Positions 1-12,000 are shown, counted from the stretch's first letter. The stretch is DNA of 64,000 nt from Paralvinella palmiformis (GCA_025642065.1 JAODUP010000006.1:434001-498000), one strand, 5' to 3'. A program made the numbers and translations. The notes: generated from the sequence alone by a model not told the origin.

Positions 1-1690
1 ACTTAGCAGCAGCAAAACAAAAACATCCGGACACAAAGGCTTTTTACCTTTGACGAACTGGAGACCGTACTTAGAAGACACAGAGAGACAGCCCCTGTAC
101 AGGATGGCTTTGCCTATACCTTCTACATCAAAGACCCCCGTTTCTTTCAAAAGAGAATCCTCAATTAATTCAACCAACCCTGGACAGAAGGAGAACTACC
201 AGAACAATGGAAGACTGCAATAGTCGTCCAAGTTGCTAAACCAGGAGGAAAAGGCCACCTCCCCATCTCGCTCCCCAAATTATGGAGAGGATGATTTTAG
301 CAAGACTTCTGTGGAAACACCCAAGACAAACAAAAAGACAGATCCACTCTGGATGCTATTGTTCAAATAGTATCCAAGATCATAATAAGCACCAATAGAA
401 TTAAATTAGTATTTGTCGCCTTCGTGGATTTGGATAAGGCATTTGAGCGCGTAGTTCATCTTTCCATGCTGAACTCCCTTATCTCCCGGGGCATATTTGG
501 CAGGATCATCACACGGACAGAAGACTTCTTAACAAACTGAAAGATAAAAGCTACAAAGAACCATTTCCGACCACCATGACCTCACTACTGGGTGTCCTCA
601 ATGATCAACAATCTCCCCCATCATCTTCAATGGTCTTGTCGCCCTATTCTGACAGTCATTCTACCCTCACCAATACAATAAACATTCTGGCTTATGCCGA
701 CAATTTTGTACTGGGTTTACATGGTAGTATCCCAGCAAACAAACTCCAGACAGCCCTAAATGCATAGAGAAAGTCAACACATCTAGACCAAGTCAGCATA
801 AATTTAAATTCGGCTTACATTATGTGGAAATATCTCAACATCACTATAGACAGTCAACTCACATTCACTTGCCATGTAGCAGAAATTAAACGTAAAGCAG
901 ACTCCAGATGATTCAACATGACTAACGAATCTGCTCCATGGTTAGAATCACCAATTCCAATAATTATACAGAACCCCACCCAGAAGAAAGTTGGCACTGA
1001 AGGAGCAGCAATAGTAGCCACAACCAGAAGTGCTAACTTCAATGAAAGCAACACACCAACTATCAACATATACACCAATGTTAGTTCCCAGGCGAACAGA
1101 ACCATAGCTTGGCAATATTTCATTAAATAAAGAGACAAAGAAATCGGAAGCAGAATCCCAAACCACATCCTTATTATATTAGCTGAGCTGCACGCAGTCA
1201 AAGCGACCCTAATCTGGCAGCCTTTTCATGAAAGAGTCATCATCCATTTGAACTCTATGAAGGCGCTTACCATCATCTCCACAGCTAATTTCTATACCTA
1301 TCCTGAAATCATCACATACTTCTATATCACGGCGTCAACCTTCAGGCGGCGTGAAATCCAAGTACATGTAATACTCAACTGGGTTCCAAATCACGTTAAC
1401 CTTGAGGGCAACGACCGAGCAGACCAAGCAAACGAAGCCACCGGGATAGAAGCCATCTAACATGCTGAACATATCCCTGGCACATTCAGCCAGCCATATC
1501 ATCGATAGGTTCGTCTTCAATCAACTGGAATCAATCTACACAGACAACACATCATCATCCAAGGATTGGTACCAGACCATCACTGTAGTCGGATACAATT
1601 TCCTTAACAATAGACTGCCCGACTTCCAACTGAGACGACTACGTTTCTGGTCATACACACAAAACTTCACCCGTCTGATTATAATTCAAT
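1..1690 (+). mobile_element. Decayed LINE, RT and RNase H remnants
   Basis: Conceptual translation across several frames gives the order of a non-LTR retrotransposon ORF2. At 50-290 there is an RT N-terminal region (FTFDELE, a WKTAIVV-like block, then PISLPKLW). At 410-480 follows FVDLDKAFERV. At 680-720 the RT active-site box reads LAYADN instead of the usual YADD. An RNase H domain follows at 1040-1460, with ILAELHAVK near 1190 and WVPNHVNLEGNDRADQA near 1380-1440. After it comes the post-RNase H block RLPDFQLRRLRF near 1617-1650. The 5' end lies outside the window. Frames change several times and stops are frequent, so this is dead. RNase H implies an I/LOA-like rather than an RTE-like clade (inference). 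Two RNase H acidic positions are already changed (TNVS, LNS). Confidence 0.8.
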
Positions 1691-1699
1691 TGGTGATTC

Positions 1700-2749
1700 C
1701 TATTACTGTAACATTGGTATTTATGCATGATATATTGTATTGAAAGTGAATTAACTGTTTTATTTTCTAAATCAGCCATTCGGGCAATGTTGCTACATGT
1801 AAATGTCAAGGGTGTTAATACTCTAATGTAATAACATCTTTTATTTAATAATATACAGGTGATGCATATTTGATTGGTTCCGAGGTACAAGTAAAAATAA
1901 TATTTTCAAAACTTGCAAATTGCCCTTTACATTTACATTAAACATTTAATATCTTCATTAAAATCAATCTACATTCAGCTAAAAGTTTGATTTTAAAATC
2001 ATTTATTTAATCCATTGAAATTTATGCTAAAAATCCCTTGCGAGTCAACATGAATAACGAAGGCTTAACTGTGTCATTCATCTGGAAAGATCGGTCCGCT
2101 CAGTCATTGGGTTATATCCTGATAAATATTGTGTTAATTCCTTTAACACAATCGTTCAGCTGAAATGCTAGTCTCAGTCTCCGTGTATTATGAAATAATT
2201 TGCTGAAAGATTTCCAGTATTTATCGTTAGTGAAAAGTTGCCATCCCCTATTAGCAGTGGGCCCCATAGCTGTTTCTAATCCGAAACCGCAGTTGGTAAC
2301 CTATGCAACGCATATCTCCTGGTTCGGTCTATTGATGCAAATGTATTCTGATTTGTACTTATGTTATTCAATTATACTGTGTACCGATATTTTTCTTTTC
2401 TCTTTTAGGCTTTATTTTGATTGATGAATTCTTGGCTTTAGAGTACTGCACAAAGTCTGGTTTTGTGTCACTAATAGTTACTTGTTTATATTTAGATGAT
2501 CCTATTCTGGATTATTTTAGTAATTTGTTTTTCCTTTCATTTAATTTTTTTAATAAATTAAATTAAATTATAACTAATTAAATTATACATGTAATTAAAT
2601 ATAGTTTAACCAGTTTGAAGTTATAATTGCTGTTTGAATGAAAGTATAACACCTGTGTCAGTCTCTTAACTATCTGTATAGCACACACGCACAAAGGGAC
2701 TGGAATTCACGCTTAGAGATTCTCTGTGCCAGTGCCTTATCCCACATGG

Positions 2750-2798
<49 letters not shown>

Positions 2799-3260
2799 GA
2801 TGTTTAGATGTAAATGTTCTGAGCCAGTGCCACTATGTATCCTAAAACACACATTGCCCGTGCCAGACATTAGCTTTGCTATGTATCATGTAGAATCTGT
2901 ATTGTTGTTAAATGAATGCATACATAATAATTTTCAACCAAATAAATCTGGATAATTACAGGAGTGAAATTAGCAACGCTACGATTATATAACAGCTGTT
3001 TTGATCACAATAAATGTGTACTTAAATAAAACCGTAGTATGTTGATATTGCTGAATGTAAAAACTATAAAATACTGCCCCATTCACAACTGATCTGTTTA
3101 CGATTATCTTATTATATTTGAATATTTGACATAGAACCTTTTCATTATATGCATTGGTAAAATGTAGGACTCTTGGTGAATAGCTCCATCTAAGATCACC
3201 CAAAGCTTATACACCCAAACTTATATACCAAACTGTATAAGCTTATACACCCAAAGCTTA
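1700..3260. other. AT-rich spacer, no gene seen
   Basis: No convincing coding signal on either strand. It contains a perfect (TA)n microsatellite at about 2753-2795. Near 3200-3265 the phrase CTTATACACCCA recurs with flanking AAGCTTATA words, a short degenerate tandem repeat. Open frames across the TA tract are trivial translations of the repeat. Confidence 0.6.
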
Positions 3261-3281
3261 TACAGTTGGCATACAAATGCC

Positions 3282-4482
3282 TCAATGGCGCATTCTGTGT
3301 TGACTTTCAACTTCATATATGTCGGCCTCAAAGCGGGCTTCTTCAAGCTCACTGTCTTCTATCGCATTGTCAGCTGCTCTCAATGCAGCCACAACCGTGT
3401 GCATCCCGCCCAGTCTCAACATCCACTTGCCCTTGCAATCGTCCCTGCTCATATCAAGCTGCTTAGCTCGTTCGTATAGGACCGTGCCCAGAGTGGTCAC
3501 CGTCTTCCTGTTATGACCCATGACCATGCAGTTGATCTGCTGTGTCTGTTTCAAAACTGTGATGAGGGTTTGCCATTCATAGCCTGGAGCTGGTATCAGA
3601 GATAGAGCAATTACTTCTATAAAAGGCTTTGTTGAGGCCATGAATGAGTTGTAGGCAGACCAAGTAGGTATGTTGTAGTGTTTAATATCACTACTTGGTG
3701 GATTTACTGATTTTGTGGGATATGGGTCTCCTGACAGATCAGGGACAACATGATGCAGTCTGCTGGTAATCTTGTGGGACGCTGTCCATGTTCTGGGCAT
3801 CCTTAGCTTCAGTGGTGCGCACGAGCGTGCCTGAAAATAGTCATGCATGTAGTATGGTTGCATGATATCAAAGATTATCTTAAGCTTGTGGCTAGCACCA
3901 TTGAAACCTTGTTGGTTTGGTGCACAGCAAGGTACAAATTATGGATGAGTCTGATTTGTGAGAGACTGATCTCTGGATTTTTGTCCATGTAGCCTCAACT
4001 TTCCTGTGTTATGTCAGGATCAGTACATATTCCTGTCGTTGATAGAGTGCAGTAACTGTGCCATGGATGATATACTTTCTATCAGACGTGTCTTCATTGA
4101 AACCATTGTTATCAACTGCAAATATGATGAATGCACCCTTGCACACTGTTGTTGGCAAGTATGTTCCCTTTTCTATCATAGAATCTATGATTGCATTAGC
4201 CAGCTGTGTCTCCAACCTGAGGATCCAACTGTAGTCTACAGACAGACTAAAGTCCTGTAGAAATTCTAGAAGCTTCTTACCTCTAGTGGACTGGTCCACT
4301 GGAATGCTGACGGCAAGAACCTGTGGCCATTCTAGGCGGTATTGAAATGGTGCATCTTGATGTTTTGGCATGTAGGTGACTTGAAACTTTGATTTCTTCC
4401 AGTAGCTAGCCGATGCAATCTTACCGTGCTTTGGGTACATGCATTTCAGCATCATCCGTGTTGAGATCAGACATGGGGTCAA
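3282..4482 (-). pseudogene. Two consecutive relics of one unnamed protein family
   Basis: Two minus-strand open frames lie head to tail: 4482-4009 (about 157 codons) and 3863-3282 (about 193 codons). They are separated by a stop-containing linker that still reads as plausible protein in pieces. Both look like real protein: balanced composition, no low complexity, and motifs such as IIFAVDNNGF in the first and LGTVLYERAKQLDM plus LRLGGMHTVVAAL in the second. No signal peptide, membrane segment or zinc motif is evident. I have an impression of similar proteins recurring in marine-invertebrate assemblies but cannot name the family, so no function is assigned. The broken linker and the lack of neighbouring exons suggest a fragment of a repeated, possibly mobile, gene. 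Short direct repeats sit just past the 3' end (3200-3265). Confidence 0.5.
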
Positions 4483-4641
4483 TTCAATTCCAGAATTGGA
4501 ATTCGGGAATTGATTATTTAAAAAATAATTGAATTAGAATTGGAATTGGAAATGAGAAATTAATTTACCATTTTTGCAACGTTAAAACTTACATGTGATG
4601 TTACCAATATGCTAGAACCATAATGATCCAGAACTTTAGTT

Positions 4642-4643
<2 letters not shown>

Positions 4644-4721
<78 letters not shown>

Positions 4722-4853
4722 CAGCATGCGTTGTATGCCCCTTGGGAGTTAAATATGTGCTGGGTGGAACGGTCTTGAGTCAGGGAAAAATATTGTAAAT
4801 AATAGTAACGCCTTAGAGCAGCATCTAGCTGAATAGGCGCTATATAATGTCTT

Positions 4854-4925
<72 letters not shown>

Positions 4926-4960
4926 AGATAGCAGATACCAGTCGTCGTAGTTGAGCAACC

Positions 4961-5032
<72 letters not shown>
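4644..5032. repeat. Three long (TA)n microsatellites
   Basis: Perfect or near-perfect TA dinucleotide tracts at about 4644-4718, 4868-4921 and 4964-5031. They are interrupted by short unique segments; one of these holds the 3' tail of the dispersed repeat listed at 4724. Tyr/Ile repeat frames here are translation artefacts. Confidence 0.95.
4724..4872 (+). repeat. Dispersed repeat tail, copy 1
   Basis: Copy 1 of a repeat ending in GGCGCTATATAA followed by an ATT-rich tail. Shared landmarks with the copies at 35.0 and 35.7 kb are GCATTGTATG, TGTGCTGG, GGTCTGAGYCGGGG, and the terminal GCGCTATATAA(A) with (ATT)n. The (ATT)n tail and short length suggest a SINE or LINE 3' end. Class not determined. 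Confidence 0.7.
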
Positions 5033-5034
<2 letters not shown>

Positions 5035-5172
5035 GGATAACACACCGTGCCTTTACCCCGGAGCATTTAACCAATTACAATGGTCTGGATACCGTAGACT
5101 GCGCCCCCAAGACCGTGACACCATCACATATCATACCTGTAACCTATATAGGGATATTGCTATTTAGGAATT

Positions 5173-5276
5173 AATTAATTTTATCATCTCACCAGGAATG
5201 CCAATCTGGAGCCAAAACTTACCCCTCCTCTCCTAAAACTGTGACTACTATAGCCTGTCCCCAGACCTAACTGTTT
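5173..5276 (+). repeat. Dispersed 104-bp repeat, copy A
   Basis: This 104-bp block recurs in inverted orientation at 47,258-47,361, with landmarks TCTCACCAGGAATGCCAATC and CCCCAGACCTAACTGTTT. Identity is high despite 42 kb separation, which indicates a mobile repeat end rather than local duplication. No coding content. Confidence 0.8.
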
Positions 5277-6035
5277 AATAATCATTTAAGAAATTTTGTA
5301 AACTTACCATATGTCTTTGGTTTGGTACCCGGCAGAGATGTGAAAGTAAATACATGGTCTGACCTCTGCTGAACGGAATTAAGCAAAATCTCTCGTTTCA
5401 AGGCTCCTACTGGACAGTGGAATATAAACACATCTTTGATGATTACAAAATGCACACTTACATGTGGATACACCCAAGACTATGATCCACCACTTGATAT
5501 AATAAATATCTGTTTTGCTTTCAATTATTATTTTTATTATTATTATCATCATCATCATCATCATCATCATTGACGAAATGTTATTATGTAGGCTATAGGT
5601 TACCTTTGAGCCACGGCAAATTACTGCTGAATGTTAAGTGTAAAGTTTGTTGTGAAAGTAATTATCTTATATATGTGCTAACCTGATATTGAATCACATG
5701 CATGTGCTGTTTACTGCGAGTTATGTTGTCAACTGTTGTTTATTGCTTCCGCTTTTTATGCGTAGGCTGCATACAACCGCTTCACTGTGTTTGTATATGT
5801 GTGTGTGTGAAGGGGGGGGGGGTGACATATTTGTCACATACGAAAAGCGGATTAGCTGGGCTTCACAGGCTGATGAGTAGCCCAGACATATATAGGTCTA
5901 CATATGTATAGATGAGTGAGGCTGTAAGTTTTTAATTGAACTGTGTATTGATTTAATTATGTATAGATTAATAGAGGTATAGGTTTTAAAGGAAATGTAT
6001 AAATGTTGCTGTTTTAGTGCCACTTTTGTGCACAT
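5277..6035. other. Spacer with simple repeats
   Basis: No supported gene. It holds an ATT/ATC trinucleotide tract near 5523-5571 and a GT-rich patch followed by a G run near 5796-5822. Small open frames here are low complexity or lack motifs. Confidence 0.55.
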
Positions 6036-6039
6036 GGTA

Positions 6040-6183
6040 GGCTAAATGGGCCGAACACCCTCCAAAGATAATGGAGCGAAGTGAAAGATGAAACATCCTT
6101 CTGACATAGCCCGGTCGGGGTTTGAACCCAGGTGCTATATATCTGTGGCCAACCGCACTACCAGTTAGGCCATGGAGGCACCC
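6040..6183 (-). mobile_element. tRNA-derived SINE, family 1, copy 1
   Basis: Read on the minus strand, the head looks like a tRNA: A-box-like TGGCCTAACTGG (plus 6161-6172) and a B box GGGTTCAAACCCC (plus 6117-6129). The body follows with GTTTCATCTTTCACTT and ends near GGCCCATTTAGCCTAC. The same head-plus-body arrangement recurs at 29.5 kb and 33.6 kb, which makes a SINE family more likely than a real tRNA gene. The extra length after the B box and the lack of a cloverleaf 3' acceptor also argue against a tRNA gene. Confidence 0.8.
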
Positions 6184-6824
6184 CAAGTTTTAAAGGATGT
6201 ATAGGTTTTATATAGCCAGCGTCACCATATATATGTATCCGAACGCGCACTTTTCTGTTTAAAAGTCTCTAGTTGGGCTACATTGACTTATATCGAACAT
6301 CTCAGTTCGTTATGTCGGATGTAGTACAGTATGAGTGACGTAGATGATTGCACAAGTTATAATGTTGAATATTTTAAATAACAAATATTTATTTTTCATT
6401 AAATAATTTATTAATTAATTAATATATCGAATTTTTTAATGAAAAAAACTTGATTAAATATGCGTCATATACTACCATATGTGTTAGAGATAACTACAGA
6501 TTCAATATTCACAATTTGTATGAAAATGAATATTTAGGGTCCAGAATAGGATATGTGTTCGGGGGGGGGGGCTCTAGAATTATATATATAGACTAGGAGT
6601 GTAGGAGTGAGGTAACTCTAACAGAAACCTTGAGTGATGAAGCCAGAGATATTGAGTCTCAGATATAAGTGAACGAAAAAAAGAAAGATCGTTAAATGGC
6701 AGATCATGTGATTCACACAATTAATAACTCATCATCTAGAGACTTGTGCCGAAACTAAGTAAACACACTTAATAATTTGGGTAAACAAACAAACAGACAG
6801 TTATTCTCTTTAAGATGACGTTCT

Positions 6825-6960
6825 CATGATGTAGTAGTTAGAACACTTCCCTGTAAAACATCCAGATTATGGTTTCAAATCCGGATTGATACTTGTATTT
6901 GTGAGATTCGTTTTCCCAGACAGATAACCCTCATCCATATGACCCAGATGTGACTTATCC
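6825..6960 (+). mobile_element. Possible degenerate tRNA-like SINE
   Basis: TAGTAGTTAGAAC resembles an A box and GGTTTCAAATCC resembles a B box at the usual spacing. A non-tRNA tail with ATTCGTTTTCCCAGACAG follows. The tail differs from SINE family 1. No second copy was found in this window, so the call is tentative. Confidence 0.45.
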
Positions 6961-7518
6961 CAATACTACCGTATTTAGCGCTCACCTATAGTAAGCGCAC
7001 ACCCCACTTCCGACAAATTTTGTTTCAACGGCTTTGGGATGGAAAGATCGACAAACATAAAGAATTAGAGATAATATGACATATTTCTAGCAATGTTTTA
7101 CAACTGATTTATCTTCCAGTATTTATAGTTCACTCATACAAGTGTTGAAGCCAGCCAGTCTGATGTGTGTGTGTGTTTTAGCGTAGGCGCCAGCTATGAA
7201 AAGTCACTGCGACATGCTAAATGTAACCTGGGTTTATATAAAACACCACAAAACTGGTTAAAATCACACATTAAGCTGTGCCATTTGGAATGCCGAAAAT
7301 CTGTCAAAAGAGTTGGATTTGAGACAATTAAAGATATCAGTATTTTTATGACCAGGTTGTGGATTCCAAGAGCATGAATAAAAACAGTATTTGTTTTTCA
7401 TGGCAGATCTAGTGCTTCAAAAGTGAATGATTATGAGCTCAGCTGTACGAAAAATTATGTACTTAGGTAATGAAAATTGTGTTCATTATTTTTTGAGCGC
7501 ACTGTCGAATACGTTAAA

Positions 7519-8096
7519 CCCATTGACCTAAAAGAAAACTAGACCGAACACGGAAGCCGATTTGATGGCAAACAGGTCCCAACTTCCGGTCGTGGAAATA
7601 GGAACGCAGACTGCAAAATCGGGTTTATAAACATGGTGAATTATTGTTGTGTCGTTGGTTGCATAGCCGTAGGTGTGGAAATAATACACACGGGATATCT
7701 GTTCATCGGTAAGCATAAGGAACACATTTAAAATACGTGTTAAAGCGTTGTTTTTGGCGGGAAATTAAGCGTAACTATTATTATATTTAGCCTATTCGAC
7801 AACCCCTGGCCTATCTCTGGCGTTTGATCCCAACTAAACTAAATCTACGGACTTACATAAACCGACATTTACATATTTCATGGCATATGATAGGACAGGA
7901 GTAATACAGATTGTCTGCACACACAAAATTATAATGCACCCATCACAATAAATGCCCAAATTCATAGGTTCAAAACGCGAAGCGCAGCCGCTCCAATATT
8001 ACTTATTGCCCCTACCGGAAGTCAGCACTTATTTGGTCATGGCGGCCCAATCAAACTTCAATGAGTACTCGATCTAGTTTTCTTTCAGGTCAATGG
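7519..8096 (+). mobile_element. 578-bp inverted-repeat element with THAP-like exon
   Basis: The ends are inverted repeats: CCATTGACCTAAAAGAAAAC at 7519 continues to 7546, and its reverse complement is at 8069-8096. About 26 of 28 bases match. The interior is not repetitive and contains an ATG-initiated exon (listed separately). Target-site duplications are not obvious. Partial related ends (TTCTTTCAGGTC) occur at 8171-8189 and, with ATTGACCTGAA, around 26.7-27.05 kb, so this is a family. Its superfamily is not assigned; the THAP-like exon would suit a P-element or Kolobok relative (inference). Confidence 0.75.
7633..7708 (+). pseudogene. THAP-like first exon fragment
   Basis: The exon runs from an ATG to a consensus donor (GTAAGC at 7709). 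It reads MVNYCCVVGCIAVG and then unrelated-looking residues. The spacing C-x4-C and the GC pair at positions 9-10 resemble the start of a THAP/C2CH zinc finger (M...C...GCxNR), but the usual Asn-Arg after GC is replaced. THAP fingers are N-terminal DNA-binding domains of P-element and some Kolobok transposases and of derived host genes. No downstream exon is recognisable inside the element, so this is probably a non-autonomous relic. Confidence 0.45.
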
Positions 8097-8189
8097 ATGT
8101 AGCCTAAAATATTGACAATACCAAACAAGTCACCAGATGGCAAACCTTCTAATGATACATCGTAAACGTTGACTTCTTTCAGGTCTATG

Positions 8190-9318
8190 ATCGTAATATT
8201 ATATCTTTACATCTTAACCAAGTCTGATCAAAAGGAATAACAATTAATAAACGAAAACGTGGGCAATATGAAAGGTCGGGTTTCTTCTATTTTAAGGTAT
8301 TTTAATTGACTCGAATAAATCTGTTATAAAAGACACGTTCAATATGAATACAAGTAACCATGACAATAAAAGACGACAACAAAACCAATAAAAACAGAGT
8401 CGCTTTGGATCTCCGACGTTGTTGTAAGTTACTCAAAGCCCTACCAGCTTAATCCTATTTTCAGATATTATTTATTACTATTCAAATACAAGTAGATATA
8501 TGGCGACATTTTTTCAACAGATGGCGTTTAGAAAAACCTCGCAAATGTTTACCTTAATGGACCAACTCGCCATTACTATAAATAGATCGTATCCCAGAAT
8601 GCCCTGCGAAACCTCGAACATACCTTGTTTATATGGCCGAGTCGTATTAAATCGATATTGCATCGAGATAGCGATATAATGCTTCTATTCCAGCTCTAAT
8701 ATAATACGTTTACGGTCAACAAATTACAGTTTAAATAATATGTACACTTCACAAAAGAAAGTTTTTACGGATTATGTACTTTTAACCCAGGCTTTGATAA
8801 TTAATTTGTCAATTAAAATTATACTATTTAAATATATTTTAATTATAGTATAGTAATTAAAAATACGGAATTTCGTCATTTTGTCTGCAATATAAAGTTT
8901 GAAATATCTATGTAAATGCACGAATATTCACATAAATTACGTCTCCAAAACACACCGACGCCTGTAATTTCTTAAAATTCATACAATGAATAAAATACAC
9001 TGTCACAAATTTATTAATATTTATTCAGTCATACTCCACTTTCAGATGAGGACAGATGGAGCATAAGTGCAATAATTACTAATGGATAACGCACTTGTAA
9101 TATCACAGATCAAACTAAACATTCTTGTACAGTGTCATCCTTATGTAATCCGGCATTTTGAGTGTTAGTCCGACAAAAGACACTAGCAGTTCCAAAATGG
9201 TGGCATTGTCAACTTGGAATTTCTTGATTCTAATTGGATATAATGAAACTGGTTTCTCACCATGTGCAATTAAACACAGCTATTTATGTATATAAGGAAT
9301 TGTAAATGTCATACTGAG
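8190..9318. other. AT-rich spacer, no gene seen
   Basis: No coding signal. Short palindromic AT-rich runs near 8815-8865 (AATTAAAATTATAC and its inverse) are ordinary for this composition. Confidence 0.5.
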
Positions 9319-9320
9319 TT

Positions 9321-9650
9321 ACGGTGGTCAAGTGGTTAAGCACCCGGCACTTGGTGCCAAGGGTCACAGGTTCGATCCCAGCAAGAGGTTGAAACTTTTC
9401 CAGAATTTAAATTCTCGGCTCACAACGTCGTGGGTGGTTAACCACGTTAAATGGCGCTGTCATTCCACTCAATTATTAAAAATAAAGGGGGACGTTAAAG
9501 ACTCTGGCAGTGACCACCCTCAGAGTATTTCGGCTCCATCTCTCCGTAATCCTCCCCTGTGAGTGGTGGGGGAGGAGTTTTCTCAACCACTCCAACATAG
9601 AGGTCGTGCTGAATAAGCGACAGCCTGGGGATACGCCCCGAAAAACAAAG
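9321..9650 (+). mobile_element. tRNA-derived SINE, family 2 (about 330 bp)
   Basis: A clear RNA polymerase III type 2 promoter opens the element: A box TGGTCAAGTGG at 9325-9335 and B box GGTTCGATCCC at 9369-9379. The head resembles a Ser/Leu-type tRNA. A 250-bp non-tRNA body follows (GACGTTAAAGACTCTGG, GAGTGGTGGGGGAGGAG, GGGGATACGCCCCG). The body rules out a functional tRNA. The 76-codon open frame across it is incidental. The 3' end is set by the change back to AT-rich sequence. Confidence 0.75.
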
Positions 9651-10672
9651 CGAGTGATATGTTTATCGTGTTAGCAGTTTCGGCAGATTAGTTGTGTTTC
9701 GCCGAGTACAGGTACTTTTATGGATTTAGGTCAGTCATATGACGTCATTTGTTAGCCTTATTTTCGTCAGCAGAAGATGTCCTCCTTGACAAATAGTCTG
9801 CGATTTTTCTAACCTTTTAAAAGCCAATTACATCACCCGATTGAATTATATTTGCTGGTATTAATGGCGGAAATATTAATTGATTTAAGGAAATTTAGGT
9901 ATTCATTTTTTTAAACACAAAATGCTCGCCTTCTAATGCCACGTCCACTGGGCCATCGGCTATTGATTCGTTTATAAACCACAAACTATAAAAAGTCAAA
10001 TATCATCGCCAGCTAGTGACAACTCAACACATCCAAATGGCTCAACGAACCAATCACTGTGCGGGGGCTTTCGATCGAATCAATCGATTTCATTATTTAC
10101 AAACTATCAATTGATAAGCCACGACTCGTATCGTAGCAACAGGAATTTTACACGATACCTTAAATCGATATAACTCGATAAAATGCACTCGTTAGCTTAC
10201 AACGGCTCGATCATTGGGTGTATATTACTCAGACAGAAAGCCAATACAACACCAACAACCAAAACATATAAACAATCAAATAAGAACAACAATATATATG
10301 TTGGTCATGATAACCGAAACTGAAATATTCTATATCCAATCAATTGTAAGTGAACTTAGAATAACTTGTAAACCTTATAATTGCCTCATTTGTTGATTGT
10401 ATATTTATAAGTGTTGTTTTGATTTGTAATGATTTTGTTTCTAAAAAGACCAAATTATAGAAAAGAACGGCATAGATATAGATCAGAGACGATAGAAACG
10501 GAGCACGAGGGAAAATGGCCGATAGCGTGATATATCGTGATATATATATTTATGAATAACGCGACTCTGTAGTCCCGCCACTGTATCATTCCATAACCCG
10601 ACGAATTAACACAAATCACTTGGAATCGGGTAAACAACACCGAATTAGTAATAAATAATTTTCATATATATT

Positions 10673-11140
10673 CCCCCCCCCCCAAAGAAAAATCCCCATA
10701 AATCCGGCAGTACAGTGGTCAATGTTCAAATATAATTCTAGTCTTAACATATTAAATAATTCAAAGTGCTGATTAATAGACTATTAATGGCCTGTGTGCA
10801 TCGCCATTTTGAAGCTAGACAGAGACCGGAAGCTTCTGAAAGCTGACATCATTGAAACAAACAGTTTGACCGGAATTCTGTATAACCTAATTTAAAAGCA
10901 TGTAAATAAGTTTTGGCCAAGAATAATTCCAGAACAAAACGTACTAATCTACAAGAAGAAGGATGATTCCGATTGTGGCTTTCTCCTCCCCTAATCTGGC
11001 ATCCCGGTGCAGCCGTAATGGCGGCCCTCCAGTTATTTGGATTATCTATTATATCAGGTATAGTTCGTGATTATTATTGTGAAACGTTTGTTTACTGTTA
11101 TAAGGATTACACATTTAAGTTATCTGATGGTGAACTGTCT
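10673..11140 (+). mobile_element. TTAA/AGGG inverted-repeat element, partial copy 3
   Basis: From about 10,722 this matches the element at 15,163-15,894: TTCAAAGTGCTGATTAAT, ATTTTGAAGCTAGACAGAG, GCCGTAATGGCGGCCCTCC, TCGTGATTATTATTGTG. The left terminal repeat is missing or replaced; a C run sits at 10,673. The right end survives as GGTGAACTGTCTCG, a degraded form of the terminal repeat. The region equivalent to the cysteine-domain coding segment of copy 1 is deleted right after GATGATTCCGATTGT. Confidence 0.75.
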
Positions 11141-11263
11141 CGTAAACCGTTGGAGAACCTACATAGCGAACACCTATAACAGCTAGAATGTTACATTCTG
11201 CCAGATTTCTGCCATAAGACACACTAGAATGGATTACATCATGCTTGGGATGTCACTCTACAA

Positions 11264-12000
11264 CAATAACAACAACAACAACAACAACAAAAACAACAAC
11301 AATAATAATAATAATAATAATAATAATGAATGGTTAATAACGCGCCCTTACTAGGAGAAGCCAGTCAACAGAATTATAACATGATGCCCCACATAATATG
11401 TTTCTAGATCTAAATGACTAATTAAGGAGGCTTAAATATACCTAAATTATTAATACTATTATTATTGTTGTTGCTATTGGTTAATTAGTTTTGCTCATGT
11501 CAGTGGAAAACAGATGGCTAACAGTCAGTGTCGTAGTAAAACTATGTTAAAAGACAATATTAAATGGTAGGACTTTAACTCAATACTCAATAACTCAATA
11601 ACTCAACAACAGCAACAATAACTCAATTGGTTTATTATAAAATGGAATCGTTAGATTATAATTATCGCGCCATCTAGTGGTTATTACATAAACGTGAAAA
11701 CGTCAACAACGTCAAACAAACAGTCAAGTTCCTGAACAGTAATCCCAGCAATAATAACATTAACAACAACAACGACTACGACGACAACAACAACAACAAC
11801 GGCGACGACAACATTAACAACAACAACAAATTAACAACAACAACAACAACGGGGAAGACGACGACAATAACAACAAAAATAACAACAGGCAAGACAACGA
11901 CCACCACCACAACAACAAGAACAACGGCGACAACAACAACAATAATAACAACAACAACGGTCATGCCGACGACAATGACAACAACAACAACAACAACAAA
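11264..12000. repeat. Trinucleotide-rich (AAC/ACG/AAT) tracts
   Basis: CAA and AAT triplet repeats at 11,264-11,327, and a long impure AAC/GAC/ACG tract at 11,760-12,000. Val/Cys-rich minus-strand frames across it are artefacts. Between them is AT-rich unique sequence without a gene. Confidence 0.9.

Noticed and set aside
4721..5074. Minus-strand frames rich in Tyr/Ile
   Set aside because: They are direct translations of TA microsatellites.
6110..6183. A true tRNA gene on the minus strand
   Set aside because: Promoter boxes are present, but no complete cloverleaf with matching acceptor stem is seen, and the same head-plus-body recurs twice more as a repeat.
7165..7377. 70-codon plus-strand frame with several Cys/His
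   Set aside because: Cys/His spacing fits no zinc-finger class I know, and there are no supporting splice sites or neighbours.
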